This document shows, piece after piece, positions 46,296 to 54,803 of a stretch of DNA of 64,000 bases (within the stretch, counting starts at the first letter, position 1; each line of letters starts with the position of its first letter). Source of the stretch: an uncultured Pseudomonadales bacterium (GTDB taxonomy: Bacteria > Pseudomonadota > Gammaproteobacteria > Pseudomonadales > Azotimanducaceae); the NCBI GenBank assembly GCA_947258825.1, contig CAMYJX010000042.1:7428-71427 (forward strand), given 5' to 3'. The notes under the pieces were generated by a model. The model saw only the letters and a program-made list of their open reading frames with translations, was not told the origin of the DNA and did no database searches. Made by a program: the position numbers and the translations under genes.

Positions 46296-47168
46296 ATGAA
46301 ACATTTCCACGCCGCCGTTGCCGCGATCACCGGCGCAGGCTCGGGGATGGGTCGCGCGCTGGCGCTGGCGCTGGCGGGTCGTGGCTGCCATCTGGCTCTG
46401 GCGGATGTGGACGAGCCTGGGTTGGCGGAAACCCTGGGTCTGGTGGAGGAAAGCGTTGGCAACCAGAACCTGATGGTGAGCCGGCATCTGGTAGACGTCG
46501 CAGACCGGGAAGCCGTAGAGCGGTTTGCCGCCGAGGCCGCGGCTGCGCATGGCAAGGTGAACCTCGTGTTCAACAATGCCGGGGTTTCGGTGACCGGCCC
46601 GGCTGACCAGTTGCGCTATGAAGATTTTCACTGGCTGATGAACATCAACTTCTGGGGTGTGGTCCATGGCAGCCGGGCCTTTCTGCCCTACATCCGCGAG
46701 GCCGGGGAAGGTCATATCGTCAATACTTCCAGCGTGTTCGGCCTGTTCGGGGTTCCCAGCCAGTCGGCGTACAACGCTTCCAAGTTTGCGGTAAAGGGCT
46801 TCACCGACGCGCTGCGGGTAGAGCTGGACGGCGAGCCAATCGTTGTCAGCTGCGTCATGCCAGGGGGCGTCAAGACCAGCATCGTCGCGCGCTCGCGATA
46901 CCGGCCTGCGGACAACCGGGCGCCAACGCGGGAGGAGGCAGAGCTGCGCTTTCAGCAGCTTGCGGCGCTCACGCCTGACCAGGCCGCGGCGCAGATTCTG
47001 GCCGGGGTGGCCCGCGGTCGGGCGCGTATCCTCGTAGGGCGCGACGCCAGAGTGCTGGGCTTTCTGCTGCGGATTTTTCCCGTGGCTTACCTGCGCTTTC
47101 TTGCCTGGGTTCAGCGGCGGGAGCACGCCTCGCGGGCCTCTGCCCCGGCTCGCCAGCCGGTGGACTGA
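46296..47168 (+). CDS. Short-chain dehydrogenase/reductase
   Basis: A 290-residue classical SDR from ATG 46296 (13 further in-frame residues upstream look unlikely). Nucleotide site TGAGSGMGRALA, NNAG motif VFNNAGVSV, Ser in NTSSVFGLFG and catalytic YNASK. It has an extended C-terminus (RFLAWVQRREHASR...) like acyl-chain or steroid-type SDRs with a membrane-associating tail. Substrate unknown. It is divergent from the selenoprotein gene and starts a run of acyl-CoA-type genes. Confidence 0.88.
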   Translation: MKHFHAAVAAITGAGSGMGRALALALAGRGCHLALADVDEPGLAETLGLVEESVGNQNLMVSRHLVDVADREAVERFAAEAAAAHGKVNLVFNNAGVSVTGPADQLRYEDFHWLMNINFWGVVHGSRAFLPYIREAGEGHIVNTSSVFGLFGVPSQSAYNASKFAVKGFTDALRVELDGEPIVVSCVMPGGVKTSIVARSRYRPADNRAPTREEAELRFQQLAALTPDQAAAQILAGVARGRARILVGRDARVLGFLLRIFPVAYLRFLAWVQRREHASRASAPARQPVD

Positions 47169-47210
47169 GCGGCTATCATTCAGGGCAATTCATCGCAGGG
47201 GGAGCACAGC

Positions 47211-48008
47211 ATGTCCGGGCAAGAGACCGAGCAGGAAATGACGTACCAGGTGCAGGACCACGTTGGCGTAATCACGCTCACTCGGCCCGAAGCCATGAAC
47301 TCGCTCACCTACACCCTCTATGCCGGTATCGAGGACGCGGTTCGCGAATCCACGGCGCGGGTGCTGGTGATTACCGGTGCGGGCAGAGCTTTCTGCGCCG
47401 GCGACGACGTCAAGCAGATCCTCGGCAGCAGCCAGCCCGCGCCGGCTGAGTTCGCCGAGCGGTCTCGTCGCACGGGAGGTCTGACCCCGGCTGCCGACGC
47501 GCTGCTGCTGACCGACATCCCCGTCATCGCGGCGGTCAACGGGCCGGCGGTTGGCTGGGGCATGGAGCTGGCGCTGATGGCGGATATCAGGGTCGCTTCG
47601 GAAAATGCCAAGTTTGGCGAGCTGTTCGTGATCCGAGGGCTTTGCTGCGACGCTCCGGGCCTGGGCCGGCTTGCCGCGCTGGTGGGCCGCGAACGGGCTG
47701 CAGAACTGCTGTTCACGGGCGATGTCATCGACGCAGCCACGGCGCAGGCGATGGGCCTCGTTTCCCGCGTCGTGCCCCACGAGGACCTCATGGAAACGGC
47801 AATGACGCTGGCCCGGAAGATCGCCGGTAACCCGCCGCTCGCGGTGCAGGCGCTGAAGGCCGGACTGCGCCGCACGCTGGAACCCGACTGGCGGGAAACC
47901 GGTCGCTGGGCCAGCGAGCAGATCGGGCGGTTGCGCAAGACCGAGGATTCCAAGGAGGGCGTAGCCGCCTTCCTGGAGAAGCGAACGCCCGTCTACGTGG
48001 GCCGCTGA
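47211..48008 (+). CDS. Enoyl-CoA hydratase/isomerase family protein
   Basis: The 265-residue crotonase has the oxyanion-hole segments GRAFCAGDD and AVNGPAVGWGMELALMADIR. The Glu in GMELAL matches Glu144 of rat hydratase, but the position of Glu164 (normally in FGQPEI) is Phe here (FGELFVIRG). Loss of that acid argues against simple 2-enoyl-CoA hydration; isomerase or other crotonase chemistry is possible. GGGGGAG-type RBS lies before ATG 47211. Possibly co-transcribed with the SDR 42 bp upstream. Confidence 0.88.
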   Translation: MSGQETEQEMTYQVQDHVGVITLTRPEAMNSLTYTLYAGIEDAVRESTARVLVITGAGRAFCAGDDVKQILGSSQPAPAEFAERSRRTGGLTPAADALLLTDIPVIAAVNGPAVGWGMELALMADIRVASENAKFGELFVIRGLCCDAPGLGRLAALVGRERAAELLFTGDVIDAATAQAMGLVSRVVPHEDLMETAMTLARKIAGNPPLAVQALKAGLRRTLEPDWRETGRWASEQIGRLRKTEDSKEGVAAFLEKRTPVYVGR

Positions 48009-48023
48009 TTCCCCGGTCGACGA

Positions 48024-48401
48024 TCAGGGGTCGACTTCGATGGTCACCCGATCCGCGTAGAAGGCAACGTGGTCTGCAATGGGCAGGCACTCATCGAAGG
48101 GTGCCTGGTAGCTCCACATCGCATCCGGCAGGCTCTTGCCGCCAGCGCGGATGCTCCAGTAGCTGGCGTCGCCTTTGAAAGGGCAGTAGGTGCTGGTATC
48201 CGTTGCCTCAATGAAAGCGGGATCGACGGACGCCATCGGCAGATACCACACGGGCGCGTGCCGACTCTCGCTGACCAGCACAGCTTCTCGAGTATCGGCG
48301 ATGACCGTGCCTCCGACCAGCACCCGCACGTGGGACGCAGAGGGTTCGATCGTTACCTGATGTTCGGGATGCGTGAGAAAACCGGGTGCAGGGTCTGCCA
48401 T
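48024..48401 (-). CDS. DUF427 domain protein
   Basis: A 125-residue protein with the DUF427 pattern: IEPSASHVRVLVGGTVIADT, the YLPMASVD motif, and TYCPFKGDASYWSI. The fold is a small beta-barrel; function is unknown, though homologues are often found with GST or acyl-CoA genes. It converges with the crotonase (15-bp gap) and is divergent from the MaoC gene. Confidence 0.9.
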   Translation of the reverse strand: MADPAPGFLTHPEHQVTIEPSASHVRVLVGGTVIADTREAVLVSESRHAPVWYLPMASVDPAFIEATDTSTYCPFKGDASYWSIRAGGKSLPDAMWSYQAPFDECLPIADHVAFYADRVTIEVDP

Positions 48402-48528
48402 GGCTGTGCGCGCTCGAGCTGAACTGGCTGGAGCCTAAACCCGTTTCCAGCGGGCTGTCAAAGACAGGTCTCGACGACCGGTGTTAACCTGAGTCGATCA
48501 ATCCCAGGAGAAGAACAAGGAGAATTAA

Positions 48529-49047
48529 ATGGTCGCGGAAGCAAAACCCGTGGGTGAAGGGCGATATCGAGAGTCATACGGCCGTTACCTCGAAGACTTC
48601 AAAGTGGGCGATGTTTACGAGCACCGGCCTGGCCGAAGCATTACCGAGACGGACAATACCTGGTTTACCCTGCTCACCATGAATCAGCATCCGCTGCACT
48701 TCGACCGCGAGTACGGGGCGAAGAGCGAGTTCGGCCAGGTGCTGGTGAACTCGTGTCTGACTCTGTCGCTGGTAACGGGCATGTCTGTTTCCGACGTCAG
48801 CCAGAAAACCATAGCCAATCTCGGCTGGAACGACGTGCGCCTTACCGGACCGGTGTTCGTAGGCGACACCATCTACGCGGAATCTGAGGTGTTGTCCATC
48901 CGGGAGTCCAAATCCCGGGCTCATCAGGGCATCGTGTCCATACGAACCCGCGGCATCAAACAGGACGGCACCGAGGTGATCAGCTTCGAGCGTTCCATGC
49001 TGATCCCCCAGCGAGGTCACGCGGTGGATGATCAGGTGGATTACTGA
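48529..49047 (+). CDS. MaoC-family acyl-CoA dehydratase
   Basis: The 172-residue hot-dog-fold protein carries the MaoC active-site region ETDNTWFTLLTMNQHPLHFD (Asp and His) followed by VLVNSCLTLSLVTGMSV. Such enzymes hydrate 2-enoyl-CoA or act on branched/methyl-branched acyl-CoAs such as mesaconyl-CoA; the substrate is not determined by sequence. A clear AAGGAGA precedes the start. The stop overlaps the start of the acyl-CoA dehydrogenase gene by 1 nt (TGATG), indicating an operon. Confidence 0.9.
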   Translation: MVAEAKPVGEGRYRESYGRYLEDFKVGDVYEHRPGRSITETDNTWFTLLTMNQHPLHFDREYGAKSEFGQVLVNSCLTLSLVTGMSVSDVSQKTIANLGWNDVRLTGPVFVGDTIYAESEVLSIRESKSRAHQGIVSIRTRGIKQDGTEVISFERSMLIPQRGHAVDDQVDY

Positions 49048-50224
49048 TGACCGGCGCGGGCGAAGGGCGGCGTGGCAGCGCCCTCGGCGAGGAGGAGGCC
49101 CTGCTGCTTGATGCGGTCGAGCGGTTTCTGGCACAAGACGTCAAACCCTTCGCCCATGCCCTGGAGCAGGCGGACGAATATATCCAGCGGACATCGTCGA
49201 GAAGATGAAAGCCCTGGGTCTTTTCGGCGCCACCATCGGTCAGCGCTATGGCGGCCTTGGCCTGCCTGCGACCACCTACGCCAGAATCGTCGAGCGGGTA
49301 TCCGCGGTGTGGATGTCCGTGTCCGGCATTTTCAATTCACATCTGATCATGTGCGCTGCGATAGAGCGCTTCGGCAGCGAATCGATGAAAGAGTCGCTGC
49401 TGCCGCGGCTGGCGACGGGCGAGCTGCGCGGCGGCATCGCGCTCACGGAGCCGGACTGTGGCACCGATCTCCAGGCGATTCGCACCCGCGCGGTCAGGGA
49501 CGGCGACCACTACGTGGTGAACGGCACCAAGCAGTGGATCACCAACGCGGCGGAGGGCAACGTGCTGGCCGTGCTGGTAAAGACCGATCTCGACGCCACG
49601 CCCGCCCATCGGGGGATCAGCCTGCTGGTGGCGGAAAAGTCCGCCGGCTATGTGGCGCGCAAGCTCAAAAAGCTCGGCTACCGGGGCGTCGATACCGCCG
49701 AGGTGGCGTTTCAGGATGTGCGGGTGCCGGTGCAGGGGCTTGTTGGGGAGCAGGAAGGTCGAGGCCTGCAGCAGATTCTTTCCGGCCTGGCGCTGGGTCG
49801 CATCAACGTCGCCGCGCGAGGCGTCGGCGTGGCAGACGCGAGCCTGCAGTCAGCCCTGGCCTACGCCCAGCAGCGGTTCACCTTCGGCCAGCCCATTGCC
49901 AGCCATCAGGCCATCCAGCTGAAGCTGGCCGATATGGCGACCCGAGTCGAGGCGGGACGGCTGCTCACGGATAAAGCGGCCGCCGCTTACGATTCCGGCC
50001 AGCGCTGCGATCTGGAAGCCGGAATGGCCAAGCTGTTTGCGACCGAGGCCGCGGTGACCAATGCCATGGAGGCCATGCGCATTCACGGCGCCAACGGGTA
50101 CTCGTCGGACAACGAGGTGGAACGTTTCTACCGGGATGCGCCGCTGCTGGCTATCGGCGAGGGTACCAACGAAATGCAGCGCATCATAATTGCCCGTCAG
50201 CTGGTTGAGCGGGCGGAAGGTTAG
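49047..50224 (+). CDS. Acyl-CoA dehydrogenase with N-terminal frameshift
   Basis: ATG 49047 opens a frame (LGEEEALLLDAVERFLAQDV, HALEQADEY) that stops near 49208. The remainder of the protein continues from about 49184 in another frame (PADIVEKMKALGLFG...) to 50224. The shift is at ATATAT (49178-49183), where two extra or one missing base restores continuity. The long downstream part is a complete ACAD core: ALTEPDCGTD, WITNAAEG, FGQPIASHQAIQLKLADM and YRDAPLLAIGEGTNEMQ (catalytic Glu region). It may be a sequencing error, a decayed gene or slippage. It follows the MaoC gene with a 1-nt overlap and likely acts on its pathway. Confidence 0.85.
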
Positions 50225-50244
50225 GCAAGCCGGGTGGGGGCGCT

Positions 50245-50430
50245 TCAGGCGGCGTAGTACTGGTTATCCTGTATGCGTTGGTCTATGAGCGTCTGGGCAG
50301 TCTCCCGGCAGGTGCCGCAGCCGGTTCCCACGCCGCAGTGCTCCTCAAGCTGAGCCATGTCGCTCACGCCGCCCTCGATGGCGGTTTCGATGTCGGTATC
50401 GGTGATGGCTCTGCACACGCATACGTACAT
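50245..50430 (-). CDS. bfd: Bacterioferritin-associated ferredoxin
   Basis: A 61-residue [2Fe-2S] protein with MYVCVCRAITDTDI and GVGTGCGTCRETAQ, the C-x-C...C-x2-C ligand pattern of Bfd. It reduces bacterioferritin to release iron. Divergent from bfr with Fur-like sites between, so both should respond to iron. Confidence 0.95.
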   Translation of the reverse strand: MYVCVCRAITDTDIETAIEGGVSDMAQLEEHCGVGTGCGTCRETAQTLIDQRIQDNQYYAA

Positions 50431-50460
50431 AGGGCACCTCGTCGCTGATAGACGTATTTA

Positions 50461-50479
50461 AATACAAATCATTCTCGTT
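50461..50479 (-). promoter_or_regulatory. Fur box on the bfd side
   Basis: Minus strand AACGAGAATGATTTGTATT matches 15 of 19 positions of AATGAGAATGATTATCATT-type Fur sites. It lies 31 bp before the bfd start, where Fur-Fe would block initiation under iron repletion. Confidence 0.6.
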
Positions 50480-50526
50480 TGCAAATGAGATTTGGTGTCT
50501 GATGCAATTGATCACCGTTACCGCCT

Positions 50527-50545
50527 GATAATGATAATCATCTGA
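50527..50545 (+). promoter_or_regulatory. Fur box on the bfr side
   Basis: GATAATGATAATCATCTGA agrees with the first 15 bases of the classic 19-bp Fur consensus (GATAATGATAATCATTATC). It overlaps a probable -10 region, with TTGATC at 50508-50513 as a possible -35. Confidence 0.8.
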
Positions 50546-50617
50546 AAATCAACGGGTTACGCTTGATACATGGATCCCGCTCCGGCATCCTGTCGGCTCC
50601 TTAATCTGGACGCGCTC

Positions 50618-51088
50618 ATGAAATCTCTGGACCCAAAAGTCATCGACTATCTGAATCAGGTGCTGAAAAACGAGCTCACCGCCATTAATCAGTACTTTCT
50701 TCATGCCAAGATGCTGGAAGATTGGGGGCTGAAGGCCCTGGCCGACTACGAGAAGGCGGAATCCATCGATGAGATGAAGCACGCGGATGCGCTCATGGAG
50801 CGAATCCTGTTTCTGGAGGGCCTTCCAAACCTGCAGGACCTGGGCAGGCTGTACGTGGGACAGCATGTCAAAGAGATGCTGGAGTGCGACCTCAAGCTGG
50901 AAATGGAGGCGCTGCCGGTGCTTCGCGATGCCATCGCCCACTGCGATGGCGTTTCCGACTACGTCAGCCGGCAGTTGTTTCGGGAAATACTCAGCAGCGA
51001 AGAGGAGCACGTCGACTGGATCGAAACTCAGCTCGCCCTCATCGAGAAGACGGGTCTGGAAAACTATCTGCAGGCTCAGATGGGCTGA
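50618..51088 (+). CDS. bfr: Bacterioferritin
   Basis: A 156-residue ferritin-like protein read from ATG 50618, where the family begins ([23 protein letters not shown] is shared with E. coli Bfr); an in-frame ATG at 50570 would add 16 atypical residues. Ferroxidase ligands fall in [16 protein letters not shown], and the haem-ligand Met is in [16 protein letters not shown]. It forms a 24-mer haem-containing iron store. Partner of bfd. Confidence 0.95.
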   Translation: MKSLDPKVIDYLNQVLKNELTAINQYFLHAKMLEDWGLKALADYEKAESIDEMKHADALMERILFLEGLPNLQDLGRLYVGQHVKEMLECDLKLEMEALPVLRDAIAHCDGVSDYVSRQLFREILSSEEEHVDWIETQLALIEKTGLENYLQAQMG

Positions 51089-51122
51089 GGTCGGCGGCTG
51101 CTCGAGGGGGAGGGAAGACGCC

Positions 51123-51794
51123 ATGATCACCGTCTGGGGTCGAAGGAACTCCATGAACGTTCAGAAAGTGATGTGGACGCTGGGAGAGCTGGACCTGGCT
51201 TATCAGCGCCACGACGTGGGTGGCTCCTTCGGCGCAACGGATTCCGACACCTATCGGGCTATGAACCCTAACGGTCTGGTGCCGACCATCGAAGACGGCG
51301 ACCTGGTACTTTGGGAGTCCAACGCCGTGGTGCGCTACCTGGCGCGCACCTACGGCGGGGTTCGGCTGTGGCCTGCCGCGGGCAAGGACCAGGCGCTTGC
51401 CGATCAGTGGATGGATTGGGGCATCAGCACCTTCGGTCCGCCGTTTTTCAACGTGTTTTTCAACCTCATCCGTCTGCCGCCGGAGAAGCGTGACGCCAGG
51501 CTGGTGTCATCGGGAATCAAATCCAGCGCTCGGCTGCTCGGCCTGCTGGACCACCACCTGCAGGGCCGCGCTTTCATGTGCGGTGACGTCCTGTCAGTGG
51601 GCGACATTCCCCTGGGGGTCATGGCCTACCGTTACTTCAATCTGGAGATCGAGCGGCCCGCGGCGCCTAACGTGGAGGCCTGGTTTCAGCGCCTGCAGGC
51701 GAGGCCCGCCTATCAGAAGCACGTGATGATTCCGTTCGGGCGCGACCATCGGGAGTGGCACGAGCTGGAGCACGCCAGCGCCGGTATTCAGTAA
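51123..51794 (+). CDS. Glutathione S-transferase family protein
   Basis: The 223-residue protein has an N-terminal thioredoxin fold (MITVWGRRNSMNVQKVMWTL, NPNGLVPTIEDGDLVLWES) and an all-helical C-terminal domain with the N-capping region MCGDVLSVGDIPLG. It resembles theta/GST-like proteins with Ser at the active-site turn (RRNSMNV). Conjugation or reductive dehalogenase-type activity is possible; no substrate evidence. Confidence 0.9.
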   Translation: MITVWGRRNSMNVQKVMWTLGELDLAYQRHDVGGSFGATDSDTYRAMNPNGLVPTIEDGDLVLWESNAVVRYLARTYGGVRLWPAAGKDQALADQWMDWGISTFGPPFFNVFFNLIRLPPEKRDARLVSSGIKSSARLLGLLDHHLQGRAFMCGDVLSVGDIPLGVMAYRYFNLEIERPAAPNVEAWFQRLQARPAYQKHVMIPFGRDHREWHELEHASAGIQ

Positions 51795-51804
51795 CTGGCG
51801 GGCG

Positions 51805-51819
51805 CCGCCCGGGGCGGCT
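51805..51819 (+). terminator. GC-rich hairpin between GST and cupin genes
   Basis: GCCGCC (51805-51810) pairs with GGCGGC (51814-51819) around CGG. The following TTCTGGG has no U-run, so termination is uncertain. It lies in the 34-bp convergent spacer. Confidence 0.3.
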
Positions 51820-51828
51820 TCTGGGTGC

Positions 51829-52305
51829 TCAGTGAGCCTCGAAATGCTCGGCGATCATGTCGGCGTTCAGGGTGCTGCCATCATTTTTGCCGATGGTGAT
51901 TGCCGGCCAGCGACCGTCTGCAAAAAAGAACAGCACCGTGGCGCCCTCGGGGCCTGCCACCAGCGGACCATAACCACGATTTGCCAACCCGATGCGGATA
52001 TCCCCCGGGTAGTGCCACTGGGCGCCTACTTTCTGAGAACCCTCGAGAATGATCTCGCTGTAGTCGCAGTCGTGGGTGTGCGCCTCTATCACGCAGTCGG
52101 GTGGAAAGTAGACCTTGAACACGGTGGGCGAGCTGTCCTGTTCCGGCAGGCCCACCCGATACATCGAGGCCACCACGCCGTTGGGCAGGGTCGCCGGTTC
52201 AATCTCGTCCCAGGACAGAGCGACATGGCCTCGGCGGGTTAGCGCTTCCGACAGCGCCTCGGGGTTCTGTGCGATTCCAGTAGCGTCAGCTGTTTTTGAT
52301 TCCAT
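51829..52305 (-). CDS. Cupin-domain protein
   Basis: A 158-residue protein from ATG 52305 (TTG 52335 also in frame). The cupin core includes DCVIEAHTHDCDYSEIILEG, a plausible metal-binding G(X)5HXH(X)3-4E-like motif, and later VAGPEGATVLFFFADGR. Cupins hold Fe/Mn and can be dioxygenases, isomerases or sensors; none is indicated. Convergent with the GST gene. Confidence 0.75.
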   Translation of the reverse strand: MESKTADATGIAQNPEALSEALTRRGHVALSWDEIEPATLPNGVVASMYRVGLPEQDSSPTVFKVYFPPDCVIEAHTHDCDYSEIILEGSQKVGAQWHYPGDIRIGLANRGYGPLVAGPEGATVLFFFADGRWPAITIGKNDGSTLNADMIAEHFEAH

Positions 52306-52449
52306 GATGTGCGTTCGACAGTGAAGTTGATCCAATCATGGCATATCGGATAGAGAAAGTTCAGCCGCTCGGGACGCCGCTTGCCGGCCGCTGAAACTCG
52401 CCGCTGAATTCCGCTACACTCGAGGTCGGCAATCAACAGGGGGAGAGCC

Positions 52450-53223
52450 ATGATCCGAATCGTCTTCGCGTTGCGGCGCAGGCCGGGTATGTCGCTGGCA
52501 GAGTTTCAGGACTACTGGAAAAACCGGCACGGCCCGCTGGTGGCCAGCTTCGCCACCGACCTGAACATTCTGCGCTACGTGCAGACTCACACCCTCGAAG
52601 ACCCGGCCAACGAGGCCGCGCAGAAGGTGCGAGGCAACATGGAACCGCACTACGACGGCGTGGCGGAGCTGTGGTGGTCCAGCGAGGCGGAGCTGGAAGA
52701 GACCATGCAGACCGAGGCCGGCAGCGCAGCCGGCGCAGCGCTGCTGGAGGATGAACGAACCTTCATCGACCTGCCGAATTCACCGCTGTGGTTCGCCTAT
52801 GAGTATCCTCAGGTGAACCCCGCGCCGGAGAACGTGGTCGCGGTGGAGAAAAGCAACATCGTTCGCGTTTTTTTTCCGCTGCGACATCTGGCTTCCGTCA
52901 CCGAGGAAGAGGCTCGCAAGTACTGGCTGACTCATCACGGCCCCATCGTTCGATCCCACGCGGCCGCCGCGGGTATCCTCTGCTATCGGCAGGTCCACCG
53001 TGCCAATCATCCCCTGGACAAGGTCCTGCAGGAGGCGCGTGGTACCCGGGTGGAATCCTATCTCGGTCACGCGGAAGCCTGGGTGGACCGGGGCAGGGCG
53101 CCGGATACGCGGGAAGCGCGCCTGGCGGGTGAGACCTTCATCGCGGACGAGCGCAACTTCATCGACATGGAGCGCTCCACCTTTCTCCACGGCAAGGAGC
53201 ACACCTTCATCGACCGGCGTTGA
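52450..53223 (+). CDS. Tandem EthD-domain protein
   Basis: A 257-residue protein with two EthD-like dimeric alpha/beta-barrel repeats: residues ~1-110 (RRRPGMSLAEFQDYWKNRHG) and ~135-245 (VTEEEARKYWLTHHGPIVRS). EthD proteins are small, usually ~100-residue dimers found in ether, nitro- or aromatic-compound operons; here both halves are in one chain. A role in detoxification or polyketide-like cyclisation is possible but not shown. Confidence 0.85.
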   Translation: MIRIVFALRRRPGMSLAEFQDYWKNRHGPLVASFATDLNILRYVQTHTLEDPANEAAQKVRGNMEPHYDGVAELWWSSEAELEETMQTEAGSAAGAALLEDERTFIDLPNSPLWFAYEYPQVNPAPENVVAVEKSNIVRVFFPLRHLASVTEEEARKYWLTHHGPIVRSHAAAAGILCYRQVHRANHPLDKVLQEARGTRVESYLGHAEAWVDRGRAPDTREARLAGETFIADERNFIDMERSTFLHGKEHTFIDRR

Positions 53224-53271
53224 CCCGTCGCCGGACTTCACGCTGTTGCGGGCCGGATCGGCTGGCCGTGC

Positions 53272-54765
53272 TCAGCTGAGGTAGCGGTGCTCCAGGTGGC
53301 GCCGGAAGACGCCGGGGTCCAGCGGGCTGCCGGTGGCTGCTGCCAGCAACGCCTGAGCGCTGTGCAGGCGGCCCTGACTGTGGATGTTCTGGCGCAGCCA
53401 GTCCATCAGCGGTATGAAGTTTCCCTGGGCAATCTGCGCCGGCAGGTCGTCGATCGCGTCTGAAGCACTCTGGAACCATTGCGCCGCCTTCATCGCGCCG
53501 ATGGTGTAGGTGGGGAAGTAGCCGATGAGCCCCGCATACCAGTGCACGTCCTGCATGACGCCGTCTCTGTGGTTGTCGTGGGTCGGCCGCGCCAGAAGCG
53601 CGCGCATACGGGCGTCCCAGGCCTCGGGCAGGTCGGCGATGGTCAGGCTGCCTTCCAGCAGCGGCTGCTCCAGCTCGAAGCGAAGGATGACATGCAGGGG
53701 GTAGGTCAGCTCGTCGGCGTCGACGCGAATCAGCCCGCGCCGGACTCGGGTGCTGAGGCGGTACAGATTCTCCGCCGACCAGGTAGGGTCCTGCTCCCGC
53801 GCGCCAAAAGCTTCGCGCATCAGCGGCGCGGCGAAGGTCAGAAATTCGCGGGATCGGCAGGTCTGCATTTCGACGAGCAGCGACTGGCTTTCATGCACGG
53901 CCATTCCCAACGCGTTGCCGACAGGCTGATTGCGCCAGGCTTGCGGCAGGCCCTGCTCGTACATCGCGTGCCCGGTTTCGTGCAGCACGCCCATCAGTCC
54001 TTCGAGAAAGTTCTGCTCGTTGAACCGTGTCGTGATCCGGACGTCATCGGGTACGCCGCCGCAGAACGGATGATGGCTGACGTCCAACCTGCCGTGGTCG
54101 AAGTCGAAACCCAGGGTCTGCATGAGCTTGAGCCCCAGGGTCCGCTGCTGCTCCGCGCGGAAAGGTCCCGTGGGCATCTTAACGTAACGGGTGCTTTGCT
54201 TTTCGATCACCTTGTCTACCATGTCAGGTAGAAAGGATTTCAGCTCGTTGAACCAGCCGCTCACCGTCGCCGAGTCGAGGCCCGGCTCGTACTCGTCCAG
54301 CAGGGCGTCGTAGGCGGCCAGACCCTTGAGATCCCCGAGGCGCTGCGCCTTCTCTCGGGTCAGGCTCAGCAGCTCTTCCAGCAGCGGCTGCATGCTCAGC
54401 CATTCGTTGGCCTCGCGCAGGCTTCGCCATGCCTGCTCGCAGCGCACGGAAACACTGCTCAGGCGGGCTACCAGGTCGTCGGGCAACGCGCGCGCGCGTG
54501 ACCAGGCGCGTTGAATCTCCCCGAGGTTTGCGCGCTGCCAGTCGTTCAGCGCCTGGTCGGCTGCAGCGTCGGCCAACCAGTCCTGCAGCCGATCATCGCA
54601 AACGAGCCGGTGAATCGTGGTGTTGAGCGCGGCCATGGCCTCGGCGCGGGCCGCGCCGCCGCCTGACGGCATCATTGCCGCCTCGTCCCATCCGGTAATG
54701 GCGGCGATGTGCTGCAGGTGACCAACCTGACGAAAATGATCTTCCAGCTCGACGTAGGCGCTCAT
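53272..54765 (-). CDS. Carboxypeptidase Taq (M32 family)
   Basis: The 497-residue metallocarboxypeptidase carries the zinc site GVLHETGHAMYEQGLP (HExxH) with VHESQSLLVEMQ supplying the next Glu ligand, and the HP-type region DVSHHPFCGGVPDDVRITTR. It removes C-terminal residues in the cytoplasm. Length is that of bacterial M32 enzymes. No operon partners. Confidence 0.96.
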   Translation of the reverse strand: MSAYVELEDHFRQVGHLQHIAAITGWDEAAMMPSGGGAARAEAMAALNTTIHRLVCDDRLQDWLADAAADQALNDWQRANLGEIQRAWSRARALPDDLVARLSSVSVRCEQAWRSLREANEWLSMQPLLEELLSLTREKAQRLGDLKGLAAYDALLDEYEPGLDSATVSGWFNELKSFLPDMVDKVIEKQSTRYVKMPTGPFRAEQQRTLGLKLMQTLGFDFDHGRLDVSHHPFCGGVPDDVRITTRFNEQNFLEGLMGVLHETGHAMYEQGLPQAWRNQPVGNALGMAVHESQSLLVEMQTCRSREFLTFAAPLMREAFGAREQDPTWSAENLYRLSTRVRRGLIRVDADELTYPLHVILRFELEQPLLEGSLTIADLPEAWDARMRALLARPTHDNHRDGVMQDVHWYAGLIGYFPTYTIGAMKAAQWFQSASDAIDDLPAQIAQGNFIPLMDWLRQNIHSQGRLHSAQALLAAATGSPLDPGVFRRHLEHRYLS

Positions 54766-54803
54766 GAGTTGTCCCTCTGCACTCGCTGAGGCTAGGTGTC
54801 AGC

